Positions 1 through 8,815 of a stretch of DNA of 64,000 bases are shown here, piece by piece. A program made the translations under genes and the position numbers. Position 1 is the first letter of the stretch; the number at the start of each line of letters is the position of its first letter. Source of the DNA: Paraburkholderia bryophila (lineage in GTDB: Bacteria; Pseudomonadota; Gammaproteobacteria; Burkholderiales; Burkholderiaceae); contig NZ_JACCAS010000002.1 of assembly GCF_013409255.1 (NCBI RefSeq), positions 1,116,001 through 1,180,000 of the forward strand. The letters run 5' to 3'. The notes under the pieces were generated by a model. The model saw nothing but the letters and a program-made list of their open reading frames with translations, was not told the DNA's origin and did no database searches.

Positions 1-109
1 GAAGCGGACGAAAGGTTGTCCGCCAAACTAAGGCTCATGGGCTTTTGATTCAGTACGTTCGCGCACATTGAACGTGAAGCGCGGGCTCGCCCCGCATTAC
101 AGGTGAGCT

Positions 110-1156
110 TTACAGGCGCGCTTCGATCTGCGCGATCCGCGTTTCGATCGCGTTGCGCACCAGGCCGTTCGACGGCACCAGCAGCAGCGACGAAGCGATG
201 ATCTGATACACCCGGTTGCGCCGTACCTTGGACACCTTCTGCGGATCGAGCCACGCGTCGTTATCCACCAGCAGCAACAGCGTCTCCAGCCCGATCAGAA
301 TCGGCCATAGACACGCGAGCCGCAGTCGCACGGAAAACGCGGGAATCGCCAGCGTGTAATCGAGCGCTTCGCGGAAATGCTCGAGCGACTTGCGCAGCAG
401 CTCGACCAGCAGCGGCTTCGCGCGCGCGGAATTGGTCGGCAACAGCAGGTCTTGCGGGCTCAGGCCGTGTCGATCCAGCAGCGTCTGCGGCAGATAGCAG
501 CGGCCGATCCGCAAATCCTTGCCGCAGTCGCGCAGCACGTTGGTCAACTGCAGCGCCTTGCCGAAACGCACGCCGCGGCGCGCCATCGTGTCGGGCGCCT
601 CTTTCAACGTGCCCGGCATATGCGCATAGGTCATCGTGGTCCAGAATTCGCCGACGCAGCCCGCCACCAGATACGTGTAGCGATCGAGGTCGTCGTAGTC
701 GCGCAGCGCCGCGAGCTGGCCGGAGCGTTCGTCGGGGAAGGTGCGCAGATCGAATTCCATGCCCTCGGTGAGCGTCGCGACGATTCCGCGCACGGCCTGA
801 CGATCGGATTCGCTCAGTTGCGACAACACGCCGAGCGCGGGGCCGAGCGATTCGAGCAGGACTTTTTCATCCGACTGGGTCTGCTGACCCGCGACCTCGG
901 CGGCCATGCGATGGAACAGCGTGCCGTCGTCGGTGGTGCCGTTCACCTGGGCACGCAGCGACAGCAGCAGCGCGAGGCGCTGTTCGGGCGAGATCAGCGA
1001 CGTGTCCGCGATCGTGTCGGCCGCGCGCGCCAGCAGGTACGCGAGGCCGATCGGATCGCGCATCCCGGTAGGCAGCACGCGCAGCGTGAGATAGAAGGAG
1101 CGTGAAACGCCTTTCAGCAGCGGACCGAGAAGAAAGGCCCGGGTCGGATTCGACAT
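110..1156 (-). CDS. Squalene/phytoene synthase family protein
   Basis: This 348-residue protein belongs to the trans-isoprenyl diphosphate synthase (head-to-head) family, which condenses two farnesyl- or geranylgeranyl-diphosphates. The two Mg-binding DxxxD motifs are visible as DTIAD (residues 47-51) and DCGKD (210-214), and the conserved segment YTYLVAGCVG lies at about 161-170. The length fits bacterial squalene synthases. A product of squalene feeding hopanoid synthesis is likely in this genus, but no hopanoid cyclase or other hpn gene lies beside it, so the exact product is not settled. It appears monocistronic, with about 150 bases between it and the next gene on the same strand. Family assignment is firm; substrate is inferred. 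Confidence 0.9.
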   Translation of the reverse strand: MSNPTRAFLLGPLLKGVSRSFYLTLRVLPTGMRDPIGLAYLLARAADTIADTSLISPEQRLALLLSLRAQVNGTTDDGTLFHRMAAEVAGQQTQSDEKVLLESLGPALGVLSQLSESDRQAVRGIVATLTEGMEFDLRTFPDERSGQLAALRDYDDLDRYTYLVAGCVGEFWTTMTYAHMPGTLKEAPDTMARRGVRFGKALQLTNVLRDCGKDLRIGRCYLPQTLLDRHGLSPQDLLLPTNSARAKPLLVELLRKSLEHFREALDYTLAIPAFSVRLRLACLWPILIGLETLLLLVDNDAWLDPQKVSKVRRNRVYQIIASSLLLVPSNGLVRNAIETRIAQIEARL

Positions 1157-1309
1157 GGATGGGATCAGGTCAGGATTGGCAACAAGCGGGCAAAAGCCGG
1201 TAAAAAACCGGCAAGAATCCGGCGCTGCCGAATTGTATACGGCGAAGCGCCCTCACCGTGCGGCGGCGCGTCCCGCCCCAGCCCGCATTGACCGGCCTGT
1301 CTGTCCTGC

Positions 1310-2194
1310 TCAAGCGTGTGCGGCCAGCCCCAACAGGTCGACCGCGTTCTGTTTGAGAATCAGCGGCCGGACCTCTTCCCTGAAACCGGCGCCGCTGAAA
1401 TCTTCCAGCCAGCGATCCGGCCGGATCAGCGGGAAGTCCGAGCCGAACAGCATCTTCCGCTTCAGCAACGTGTTGGCGTGGTGGATCAATTCGGGCGAGA
1501 AGTACTTCGGCGACCAGCCGGACAGATCGATGTAAACATTGGGCTTGTGCAGCGCGATCGACAACGCCTGCTCCTGCCAGGGCCACGACGGGTGTGCGAT
1601 CACGATCTTCATATCGGGGAAATCCGCCGCGACGTCGTCGAGATGGATCGGCTCCGAATACTTCAAGCGCAACCCGCCGCCGCCCCGCATACCCGAGCCC
1701 ATGCCGGAGTGGCCGCTATGGAACACCGCCGTGAGCCGGTATTCGGCGATCAGCTCATAGAGCGGATACGCGAGACGGTCGTTGGCGAAAAACGCCTGCA
1801 TGGTCGGATGAAACTTGAAGCCGCGCACGCCGTATTCTTCCACCAGCTTGCGCGCCTCGCGCACGCCCATCTTGCCCTTGTGCGGATCAATACTCGCGAA
1901 TGCGATCATGATGTCGCGGTTATTCTGCGCGAATTCGGCGATCTCCTCATTCGGAATGCGTCGGCGGCCCAGGTTCGCTTCGCAGTCCACGGTGAACATC
2001 ACGAAGCCGACGTTGCGTTCGCGATAGTGGTCGATGGTCTCGGGAATCGTCGGCCGCCGGCCGAGTTTCAGCACGGTGCCGAAGTACTTGTCGGCGGCCT
2101 CGTCGAACTCCTTGCCGAACAGGTCCGGCGGCTGGCAGCAGGAGACTTCCGCGTGGACATGCATGTCGATCGCGACGAGCTGGTCGAGGTTCAT
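1310..2194 (-). CDS. Amidohydrolase-family metal hydrolase, last gene of the ferulate operon
   Basis: This 294-residue TIM-barrel amidohydrolase (Amidohydro_2 type) has the metal-binding HxH near its N terminus (H12, H14 in AIDMHVHAE), a second metal/substrate His in FKFHPT, later histidines in VFHSGHSG and VIAHPSWPW, and the catalytic Asp in LFGSDFP. I chose the ATG at 2194 because the protein similarity pattern starts there; the open frame extends further only as a shadow of the upstream gene. It follows fcs after 32 bases, so it is probably co-transcribed. Amidohydrolases in hydroxycinnamate clusters (PhdC/CouO type) hydrolyse 4-hydroxyphenyl-beta-ketoacyl-CoA in the beta-oxidative route. 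That role here is an inference from context; a decarboxylase of the same superfamily is the alternative. Confidence 0.85.
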   Translation of the reverse strand: MNLDQLVAIDMHVHAEVSCCQPPDLFGKEFDEAADKYFGTVLKLGRRPTIPETIDHYRERNVGFVMFTVDCEANLGRRRIPNEEIAEFAQNNRDIMIAFASIDPHKGKMGVREARKLVEEYGVRGFKFHPTMQAFFANDRLAYPLYELIAEYRLTAVFHSGHSGMGSGMRGGGGLRLKYSEPIHLDDVAADFPDMKIVIAHPSWPWQEQALSIALHKPNVYIDLSGWSPKYFSPELIHHANTLLKRKMLFGSDFPLIRPDRWLEDFSGAGFREEVRPLILKQNAVDLLGLAAHA

Positions 2195-2226
2195 CCCGGG
2201 TGTCCTATCGAGACGCGGCGCCTGCA

Positions 2227-4128
2227 TCATGCCGCACGACAAGTGCTCGCGACGATCACGGCCAGATCGCGCTGCGCCGTCTCGTACATCGCGTCGACCA
2301 ACGCGGCCCGCTGCGTCAGCACCGCGCGTTGATTGATCGACCCTTTGTCGGTGATCTCGCCGAGATCGAGTGAAGGCGCCACCTCCACGAGCTGCAAACG
2401 CGCGATGGTGGTCGCGCCGCCGGTCGCCCCGCGATTGAGCGTGTCGAGCAGCGCGGCAAAGTAGGCGCGCACGGCCGGTGCGGCGACTACGTCGCGCGGG
2501 CTCGCGTCGGCCGGCAAATGCGCCAGCCGCCTGCAATCGTCGAGGCGCGGAAACACCAGCAGGCCCACGTCGTCGCGATTCATACCGGCGACCACCACGT
2601 CCTGCACATAGGGTGCGCCGGCGGAAATCACGCGGGCCCGCATCGGTCCGACGCTCACGAAGGTGCCCGAACTCAGCTTGAAATCCTCCGCGATGCGGCC
2701 GTCGAACAGCAACCCGAGCTCGGGCCGCGCCGGGTCGACAAAGCGCAACGCGTCGCCGCTGCGGAAGTACCCCTCTTCGTCGAACGCGTTGTCCAGCTCG
2801 GCCGCGTTGGGGCGCCAATAACCGGTCATTACGTGCGGGCCGCGATAGCGTGCCTCGAGCTTGTCGCCGACCGGCGCGAGTTTGACCTCGCAGCCGGGCG
2901 CCGGCAGGCCGACATAGCCGGCGCGCATGATCGGCCCCGTGGTGAACAGGCACGACGGCGACGTCTCCGTCATACCGAGCCCGGCCATGATGCGAATGCG
3001 CTCGCCGCAGTACTGGTCGGTCACGCGTTCGAGCCGGTCCCACGCCGCTTGCGACAACCCCGCGCCGGAGAAGAAATACACCTTCACGCGCGAGAAAAAC
3101 GTCTCGCGCAACTGGCTGTCCTGCTCCAGCGCGATCGCCAGTTCCTCCCACCCCTTCGGCACATTGAAGTAGATGGTCGGCGCGATGTCGCGCAGATTGC
3201 GCAGTGTTTCCTCGAATTTGCCGTTGACCGGTTTGCCGTCGTCGATATAGAGCGTGCCGCCGTTGTAGAGCGCGATGCCCACGTTATGGCTACCGCCGAA
3301 CGTGTGATTCCAGGGCAGCCAATCGACCAGCACCGGCGGCTCGCTCGCAAATTCCGGGAAGGTTTCGAGCAGCATCTGCTGATTGCTGCACAGCATGCGG
3401 TGCGTGGTCGGCACCGCCTTCGGCAGTTTGGTCGAGCCCGACGTGAAGAGAAATTTGGCGATCGAATCCGGGCTCACTGCCGCGTGAACGGTGTCGACGG
3501 TGGTCGGCTTGGTGTCCAGCAAATCGCTCAACGAGGTCACGCCACGCGTGGCGGCCGGCTCGCGCGGCGGCGTGGCGGACACGACTTCCACGCCGGCCGG
3601 CACGACCGCTTCGATGGCACGGGCAAACGTGTCGTAGTGGCTCGCGAACACCAGGCCCGGCGTCAGCAGTTCGATCGTATGACGCAGCTTGCCGAAGTCG
3701 CCGGAAGCGAGCGCATAAGCCGGCGAGATCGCCGCATACGGAATCCCGGCCCACATCGCACCGAGCGCGAGTTGCAAATGCCCGAGGTCGTTACCCGACA
3801 GAATCGCGATGGGCCGTTCGGCCGAAAGATCGCGTGCGAGCAGCGCCTGGCCGATCGCGCGAGCGCTGTGCAACGCCTTCGCATAGCTCAGGCCGACCCA
3901 TTGACCGTCGCTGCCGCGGCGCGCCGCCAGCCAACGCTCCGGATGCGCGTCGGCGCCGCTCACGAGCCGCTCGGTCATCCGCTGCGGATACGCGCCGAGC
4001 GCTTCGTCCGCGCGTAGATACCAGGTCTCGCCCTGCCGTTGCGTGCGCAACGATGGTGCGCCGATCGTCGTCAACCGGTAGCGCGTCGGCGCAGCGGGGG
4101 TGTTCGTTTGTGTCGGCTCGTTATGCAA
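2227..4128 (-). CDS. fcs: Feruloyl-CoA synthase (hydroxycinnamate:CoA ligase)
   Basis: This 633-residue ANL-superfamily ligase activates ferulate, caffeate or p-coumarate to the CoA thioester at the cost of ATP. The AMP-binding P-loop FTSGSTKLPKAVPTTH lies in the first half, the A5-type motif GLGMTETSPS follows, and the ribose-binding SGD (YFRSGDALRF) marks the start of the hinge. The N-terminal segment and length match bacterial Fcs rather than shorter benzoate ligases. The start is an unusual TTG at 4128, chosen because AGGAG lies 7 bases upstream and the next Met is about 50 residues inside. It is the third gene of the operon ech-vdh-fcs-amidohydrolase, which supplies substrate to the hydratase/lyase encoded upstream. 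Confidence 0.92.
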   Translation of the reverse strand: MHNEPTQTNTPAAPTRYRLTTIGAPSLRTQRQGETWYLRADEALGAYPQRMTERLVSGADAHPERWLAARRGSDGQWVGLSYAKALHSARAIGQALLARDLSAERPIAILSGNDLGHLQLALGAMWAGIPYAAISPAYALASGDFGKLRHTIELLTPGLVFASHYDTFARAIEAVVPAGVEVVSATPPREPAATRGVTSLSDLLDTKPTTVDTVHAAVSPDSIAKFLFTSGSTKLPKAVPTTHRMLCSNQQMLLETFPEFASEPPVLVDWLPWNHTFGGSHNVGIALYNGGTLYIDDGKPVNGKFEETLRNLRDIAPTIYFNVPKGWEELAIALEQDSQLRETFFSRVKVYFFSGAGLSQAAWDRLERVTDQYCGERIRIMAGLGMTETSPSCLFTTGPIMRAGYVGLPAPGCEVKLAPVGDKLEARYRGPHVMTGYWRPNAAELDNAFDEEGYFRSGDALRFVDPARPELGLLFDGRIAEDFKLSSGTFVSVGPMRARVISAGAPYVQDVVVAGMNRDDVGLLVFPRLDDCRRLAHLPADASPRDVVAAPAVRAYFAALLDTLNRGATGGATTIARLQLVEVAPSLDLGEITDKGSINQRAVLTQRAALVDAMYETAQRDLAVIVASTCRAA

Positions 4129-4205
4129 AGCCTGTCTCCTGTTGCTGTCTGCAGTCGGCCAGTGTTCGCGCCAAATGCAAATGCTTGAGCGCGAAGCGTG
4201 CGCGA

Positions 4206-5657
4206 TCAGATCGGATAGTGGCGCGGCCCGGTTTGAATCGTGATCCAGCGCAGGTCCGTGAATTCGGCAATCGACGCCTTGCTGCCGAAGCGGCCATAAC
4301 CGCTTTTCTTCACACCGCCGAACGGCATCTGCGCTTCGTCATGCACGGTCGGCCCGTTGATATGGCAGATGCCGGACTCGACACGTTTGGCGACGTTCCA
4401 GGCGCGCGCCACATCGCGGCTAAAGACCGCGGCCGACAAACCATAGTCGCTGTCGTTGGCCACCCGCAGCGCTTCTTCGTCGCCGTCCACGCGCTGCACC
4501 GTGACCACCGGGCCGAACGATTCCTCGGCATACAGCTTCATGGCCGGCGTGATGCCGTCGACGATCACCGGTTGCATGATCGCGCCGTCGATCGTGCAAC
4601 CCACCGGCAGTGTCGCGCCGTGCTGCTTCGCGTCGTCGACCAGTGCCGCGATACGTTGCGCCGCGGCCGCGCTTTCGAGCACGCCGAGCACGGAATCCGC
4701 CGCTGCGGGATCGCCCGCTTTCAGGCTGCGCGCTTTGGCCGCGAGCTTCTCGACCAGCGCATCGGCAATCTTCCGGTCGACGATCACGCGCTCGGTCGAC
4801 ATGCAAATCTGCCCCTGGTTGAAGAAGGCGCCGAACGCGATGGCGGCTACCGCCGCGTCCAGATCGGCGTCATCGAGCACCAGCACGGGCGCCTTGCCGC
4901 CAAGTTCGAGCAAGGCCGGCTTCAGATGCTGCGCCGCGTGCTGCGCGACGATGCGTCCCACGCGCGTCGAGCCGGTGAAGTTGACCCGCCGTACCGCCGG
5001 ATGCGCAATCAGCCGTTCGACGATCGCCGGGGCGTTGGCGGCGTCATGCGTGATGACGTTCACCACACCGTCGCCGAGACCCGCGTCCTGCAACACGCTG
5101 CCGATCAGCCGATGCACGCCCGGACAGCCTTCCGACGCCTTGAGCACGACCGTGTTGCCGCACGCGAGCGGCATGGCAATGGCCCGCGTGCCGAGAATGA
5201 CGGGCGCGTTCCACGGCGCCATGCCGAGCACCACGCCGCACGGCTGGCGCACCGCCATCGCGAGGCTGCCGGGCAGGTCCGACGGAATCACGTCGCCGTC
5301 GATCTGCGTGGTCATGGCCGCGGCTTCGCGCAGCATGTTGGCGGCCAGCATCACGTTGAAGCCGTACCAGTTCGGCATGGCGCCGGTCTCGGCCACGCCG
5401 GTTTCGATGAACTGCGCGGTGCGGGCGTCCATCAGATCGGCGGCTGCCAGCAGGCGTTTGCGGCGCTCGGTCGGCGCCAGTGCCGACCATGCCGGAAACG
5501 CGCGCGCGGCGGCTTCGACGGCCGCGTCGGCGTCGGCCACCGTGGCGGCCGACGCGCGCGACGCAGCACGGCCGTTCGCCGGATTGATCCGCTCGAAGGT
5601 TTTGCCGTCCGCTGCGCCACGGCTCTCGCCGCCAATCAATAAAGTTACTTCCTGCAT
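4206..5657 (-). CDS. vdh: Vanillin (benzaldehyde-type) dehydrogenase
   Basis: This 483-residue NAD(P)-dependent aldehyde dehydrogenase oxidises vanillin or 4-hydroxybenzaldehyde, the product of the feruloyl-CoA lyase, to the benzoate. ALDH signatures are all present: PWNAP near residue 145, FTGSTRVGR in the coenzyme fold, the general-base Glu in ALLELGGK and the catalytic Cys in NQGQICMSTER. The ATG at 5657 was preferred to longer frames because GAGGAG lies about 10 bases upstream and family alignments begin near MQEVTLLIGG. It lies between ech (74 bases away) and fcs (77 bases away) on the same strand. Function rests on the family plus the diagnostic ech/fcs context. Confidence 0.92.
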   Translation of the reverse strand: MQEVTLLIGGESRGAADGKTFERINPANGRAASRASAATVADADAAVEAAARAFPAWSALAPTERRKRLLAAADLMDARTAQFIETGVAETGAMPNWYGFNVMLAANMLREAAAMTTQIDGDVIPSDLPGSLAMAVRQPCGVVLGMAPWNAPVILGTRAIAMPLACGNTVVLKASEGCPGVHRLIGSVLQDAGLGDGVVNVITHDAANAPAIVERLIAHPAVRRVNFTGSTRVGRIVAQHAAQHLKPALLELGGKAPVLVLDDADLDAAVAAIAFGAFFNQGQICMSTERVIVDRKIADALVEKLAAKARSLKAGDPAAADSVLGVLESAAAAQRIAALVDDAKQHGATLPVGCTIDGAIMQPVIVDGITPAMKLYAEESFGPVVTVQRVDGDEEALRVANDSDYGLSAAVFSRDVARAWNVAKRVESGICHINGPTVHDEAQMPFGGVKKSGYGRFGSKASIAEFTDLRWITIQTGPRHYPI

Positions 5658-5731
5658 GTGTGTCGTCTCCTCGCCTGTCTCTTTTGCAGCTAGTCGCCCG
5701 CGACCCAATCCGCCGTTAGGCGCGCGGTCGA

Positions 5732-6559
5732 TCAGCGCTGGTAAGTCTGCAGACCCGGCTTGATCGCCTTGTCGTCGAGGAACTGCTTCAGACCCTGCTC
5801 GCGGCCACCTTCCGGATCGCGCAGTTGCGCCTGATCGAGCTTGGCGTACAGGTAGTCTTCGTTCTGATCCCACGTCAGTTCGCGGCAACGCTTGAAGCCG
5901 TTTTTGGCGGCGCGCAACACCACCGGATTCTTCTGCAGCAGCTTGCCGGCCAGCGTGCGCGTCGCTTCGATTAGTTCGGCGCGCGGCACGCTTTTATTCA
6001 CGAGGCCCATCTGTGCGGCTTCCTGACCCGTGAAGGTCTCGCCGGTCATGATGTAGTAGAGCGCCTGACGATGTCCGACCGTATCGGCCATTGCCTTGCT
6101 CACCAGGTTGCCCGGCGGAATGCCCCAGTTGATCTCGGACAGACCGAACACCGCTTCGTCGGCGGCGATCGCGAGATCGCACGCAACCAGCGGCGAAAAG
6201 CCCCCGCCGAAACACCAGCCGTTGACCATCGCGATGGTCGGCTTCGCATACATGCGCAGCAGTTGCCATTGCCAGCGGCAGGCATCGCGGCGAATCTTTT
6301 CCTGCAGGATTTCCGGGCCGGCGTCGACTTCGCGGAAATACTCCTTCAGATCCATGCCGGCGGTCCACGCATCGCCTTCGCCGGTCAGCACCAGTACCTG
6401 CGCTTCGGCGTCGAGCTCCACGGCTTCGAGCACCTCGATCATTTCCTTGTTCAGCGTCGGGCTCATCGCGTTGCGCTTCTCGGGACGATTGAACGTGACC
6501 CACGCAATGCCTTCGACGACATCGACTTTGACGGTATTCCAACGGCCTTCGTAACTCAT
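5732..6559 (-). CDS. ech: Feruloyl-CoA (hydroxycinnamoyl-CoA) hydratase/lyase
   Basis: This 275-residue crotonase-fold enzyme hydrates feruloyl-CoA and then cleaves it by retro-aldol reaction to vanillin and acetyl-CoA. The residues known to matter in Pseudomonas HCHL map one position lower here: Ser122, Glu142 (in LSEINWGIPPG) and Tyr238 (in DYLYAK), which separates it from ordinary enoyl-CoA hydratases. The oxyanion-hole segment GWCFGGGF is at 114-121. The ATG at 6559 has GGAGAAAG just upstream. It is the first gene of the leftward catabolic operon. A palindrome matching the marR-gene operator stands 52 bases upstream of its start codon, so derepression by an aromatic-CoA ligand is likely. 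Confidence 0.94.
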   Translation of the reverse strand: MSYEGRWNTVKVDVVEGIAWVTFNRPEKRNAMSPTLNKEMIEVLEAVELDAEAQVLVLTGEGDAWTAGMDLKEYFREVDAGPEILQEKIRRDACRWQWQLLRMYAKPTIAMVNGWCFGGGFSPLVACDLAIAADEAVFGLSEINWGIPPGNLVSKAMADTVGHRQALYYIMTGETFTGQEAAQMGLVNKSVPRAELIEATRTLAGKLLQKNPVVLRAAKNGFKRCRELTWDQNEDYLYAKLDQAQLRDPEGGREQGLKQFLDDKAIKPGLQTYQR

Positions 6560-6605
6560 CTGCTTTCTCCGTGAACATTGGCCGCGACGGCGGCCTGATG
6601 AACGC

Positions 6606-6629
6606 ATTTAATATCAGGCTTCCTGATAT
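6606..6629. promoter_or_regulatory. Operator in the ech-marR intergenic region (site 1)
   Basis: A perfect 8-3-8 inverted repeat, ATATCAGG-CTT-CCTGATAT, occupies 6611-6629. Read towards ech it continues as CCTGATATTAAAT (6606-6618 on the minus strand), a 13-base string that recurs at the second site near 7262. The TATTAA-like -10 would overlap the operator, which suits a MarR-type repressor. It could control both ech and the divergent marR gene. Confidence 0.75.
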
Positions 6630-6725
6630 GTAAAGTGGAATTTCAGCGGCTTGGTGCAAACCCCTAGCGGCGGAATCCATCACGAGGCACGCTAAGATGC
6701 GGGATAGACCGGATCTCCTGCCCAC

Positions 6726-7196
6726 ATGAGCAAAAATCAGAATTCCCCTGTCGAGGCCGCCGCGCCGCGCACCCGCCGCACCAGCCTGCGCCTCACCTAT
6801 GTGATCGGCAGTCTCGACCGCATCCTGCGGCGTCGCATGACCGAAGCGCTCGCGCCGCTCGGTTTGACGCTCGCCCAGTTCACCGCGCTTTCCGTGCTGG
6901 AAGCCAAGGGGCAGGCGTCCAATGCGCAGGTCGCCGAGCGCTCCTTCATCACACCGCAATCGGCCAATGAAGTGATGAACGCCATGGCCGCCCGCAACTG
7001 GATCAGTCGCGAACCGGACCCGACCCACGGCCGTATCGTGCTGCTGCAACTGACCGACGAAGGACGCGCCGTGCTGCGCGAATGCGAGCAGGCCGTGAAG
7101 ATCATCGAGAAGCAGATGATGGAAGGCATCGAACTCGACACGGCCAGCGCGCTGCAAACTCACCTCGAAACCTTCGTGCGAAATCTGCGCGGTTAA
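6726..7196 (+). CDS. MarR-family transcriptional regulator of hydroxycinnamate catabolism
   Basis: This 156-residue protein has the MarR winged-helix layout: a dimerising N-terminal helix, a recognition region around AQVAERSFITPQSANEVMNAM and the wing PDPTHGRIVLLQLTDEG. It is divergent from the ech operon. Related MarR proteins in such clusters (FerC, CouR, HcaR type) are repressors released by hydroxycinnamoyl-CoA esters; that ligand is inferred here. Two copies of a 19-base inverted repeat, one in its own promoter region and one before the downstream transporter gene, are the expected targets. There is no strong Shine-Dalgarno sequence before the ATG. Confidence 0.88.
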   Translation: MSKNQNSPVEAAAPRTRRTSLRLTYVIGSLDRILRRRMTEALAPLGLTLAQFTALSVLEAKGQASNAQVAERSFITPQSANEVMNAMAARNWISREPDPTHGRIVLLQLTDEGRAVLRECEQAVKIIEKQMMEGIELDTASALQTHLETFVRNLRG

Positions 7197-7250
7197 ATTC
7201 TTCACGCCGTCAAATTGCTAGGTGTTTTCACCGAACGATTTGCGCTTGTG

Positions 7251-7274
7251 TTATCAGCCTACCTGATATTAAAT
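7251..7274. promoter_or_regulatory. Operator before the aromatic-acid transporter operon (site 2)
   Basis: TTATCAGC-CTA-CCTGATAT at 7251-7269 is a slightly degenerate copy (6 of 8 arm positions paired) of the perfect palindrome at 6611-6629. It is followed by the same flank, giving the identical string CCTGATATTAAAT at 7262-7274 in the orientation of the downstream gene. It sits 215 bases before the transporter start codon, so a long leader is implied. The shared site ties transporter, porin and esterase into the ferulate regulon. Confidence 0.7.
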
Positions 7275-7483
7275 CCACTCCACGATGCAGCGTGTGGAGA
7301 CGCGCCTCATCGCATCCAGTCACATAGATAGTCTCGCGGGCATCGAACCGATGCGGTGCCGGCACGCCTGCCAGGACTCGCGCCAGACCGGCCCGCGACA
7401 CGACAGCACGGCAGCACGGCAGCACGGAACCTGCCCTCCTCCTGCGAAACCGGCAAACCACACACTTTAATAAGGATCACTAC

Positions 7484-8743
7484 GTGAAGCGAACCGGAAC
7501 ACTCACCTCGAACGAGGACGCTGCAGCCACGGCCACGACGGCGACGGCGACACGCGAATCAGGCGCGTTCGTCACGCTCGGCCTGTGCTTCGCCATCGCG
7601 CTGCTGGAAGGACTCGACCTGCAATCGGTCGGCGTGGCGGCGCCGCGCATGGCGCACGAATTCGGCCTCTCGGTCGCGCAAATGGGACTCGCATTCAGCG
7701 CCGGCACCTTCGGCTTGTTGCCCGGCGCGATGTTCGGCGGACGGCTGGCCGATCGCATCGGCCGCAAGCGCGTGCTGGTGATTTCCGCCTGCCTGTTCGG
7801 CGTGCTCTCGATCATGACCGCGCTGGTCAGCGACTTCTCTACGCTGGTGATCGTGCGCGTGCTGACCGGTATCGGTTTGGGCGGTGCGCTGCCGAACCTG
7901 ATCGCGTTGTCGTCGGAAGCGGTCGAGCCGCGCTCGCGCAGCACCGCCGTTAGCGTGATGTATTGCGGCATTCCGTTCGGCGGCGTAATCGCTTCGGTGA
8001 TCGGCGTGCTGAGCGCGGGCGATACCGAATGGCGTCACATCTTTTACGTCGGCGGCGCGGGGCCGTTGATCCTGGTGCCGCTGCTGCTGGTGTTTCTCGC
8101 GGATTCGAAGGCGTTCACACAGGCTTCGCACGACGGTCGCGCGAAACCCGCGCCGGTCGGCGAAATCCTGTTCGGCGGCACGCGCGGTCTCTCGACGGTG
8201 CAGATCTGGGTCAGCTACTTCTGCACGCTGATCGTCCTCTACTTCCTGCTCAACTGGCTGCCCTCGTTGATGGCGGCAAGCGGTTTGACGCGCGCACAGG
8301 TCGGCTACGTGCAGATCTTCTTCAACGTCGGCGGCGGGATCGGCGCGCTGTGCATCGGCATGTTGATGGACCGCCTGCGCCCGGGCGTCGTGGTGGCCGG
8401 CATGTATGCCGGGATCATCGCCTCGCTCGCCGCGCTTTCCATGGCGCCCGGCTTCGGCGCGCTCGCCGCTTCCGCGTTCTTCGCCGGGATGTTCGTGATC
8501 GGCGGTCAATCCGTGCTGTATGCGCTGTCCGCTGCTTTCTATCCGACGGCCATGCGCGGTACCGGCGTAGGCGCGGCCGTAGCCGTGGGGCGCATCGGCT
8601 CGGTGGTCGGGCCGCTCGCCGCGGGTCAATTGCTGGCCATGGGCCGCAGTTCGTCGACCGTCATTGGCGCGAGCATTCCGGTCACGCTGATCGCGGCCGC
8701 CGCCGCCTTGCTGTTACTGCGCCGTCCGCGTGCCGACCACTGA
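7484..8743 (+). CDS. MFS aromatic-acid:H+ symporter (AAHS type)
   Basis: This 419-residue protein has twelve predicted membrane helices and the AAHS features: an acidic charge in helix 1 (ALLEGLDLQSVGVAAP), the loop 2-3 motif GGRLADRIGRKR, and a second similar loop in the other half (GMLMDRLRPG). Relatives such as PcaK, GenK and VanK import benzoates and hydroxycinnamates. The GTG start at 7484 has AAGGA 8-12 bases upstream. It begins a plus-strand unit with a porin and a feruloyl esterase, preceded by operator site 2. The most likely substrates are ferulate or related acids released by the esterase; this is inferred from context. Confidence 0.88.
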   Translation: MKRTGTLTSNEDAAATATTATATRESGAFVTLGLCFAIALLEGLDLQSVGVAAPRMAHEFGLSVAQMGLAFSAGTFGLLPGAMFGGRLADRIGRKRVLVISACLFGVLSIMTALVSDFSTLVIVRVLTGIGLGGALPNLIALSSEAVEPRSRSTAVSVMYCGIPFGGVIASVIGVLSAGDTEWRHIFYVGGAGPLILVPLLLVFLADSKAFTQASHDGRAKPAPVGEILFGGTRGLSTVQIWVSYFCTLIVLYFLLNWLPSLMAASGLTRAQVGYVQIFFNVGGGIGALCIGMLMDRLRPGVVVAGMYAGIIASLAALSMAPGFGALAASAFFAGMFVIGGQSVLYALSAAFYPTAMRGTGVGAAVAVGRIGSVVGPLAAGQLLAMGRSSSTVIGASIPVTLIAAAAALLLLRRPRADH

Positions 8744-8815
8744 CCGGCACGTCGCACCAGAAGAATCAACAACCACACACCCATAAATTCAATCAACGGT
8801 TTGGAGACACCCTTC

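Noticed and set aside
377..1105. Long open frames opposite the squalene/phytoene synthase gene
   Set aside because: They are typical antisense shadows of a high-GC gene (Arg/Gln/Ala-rich, no family features).
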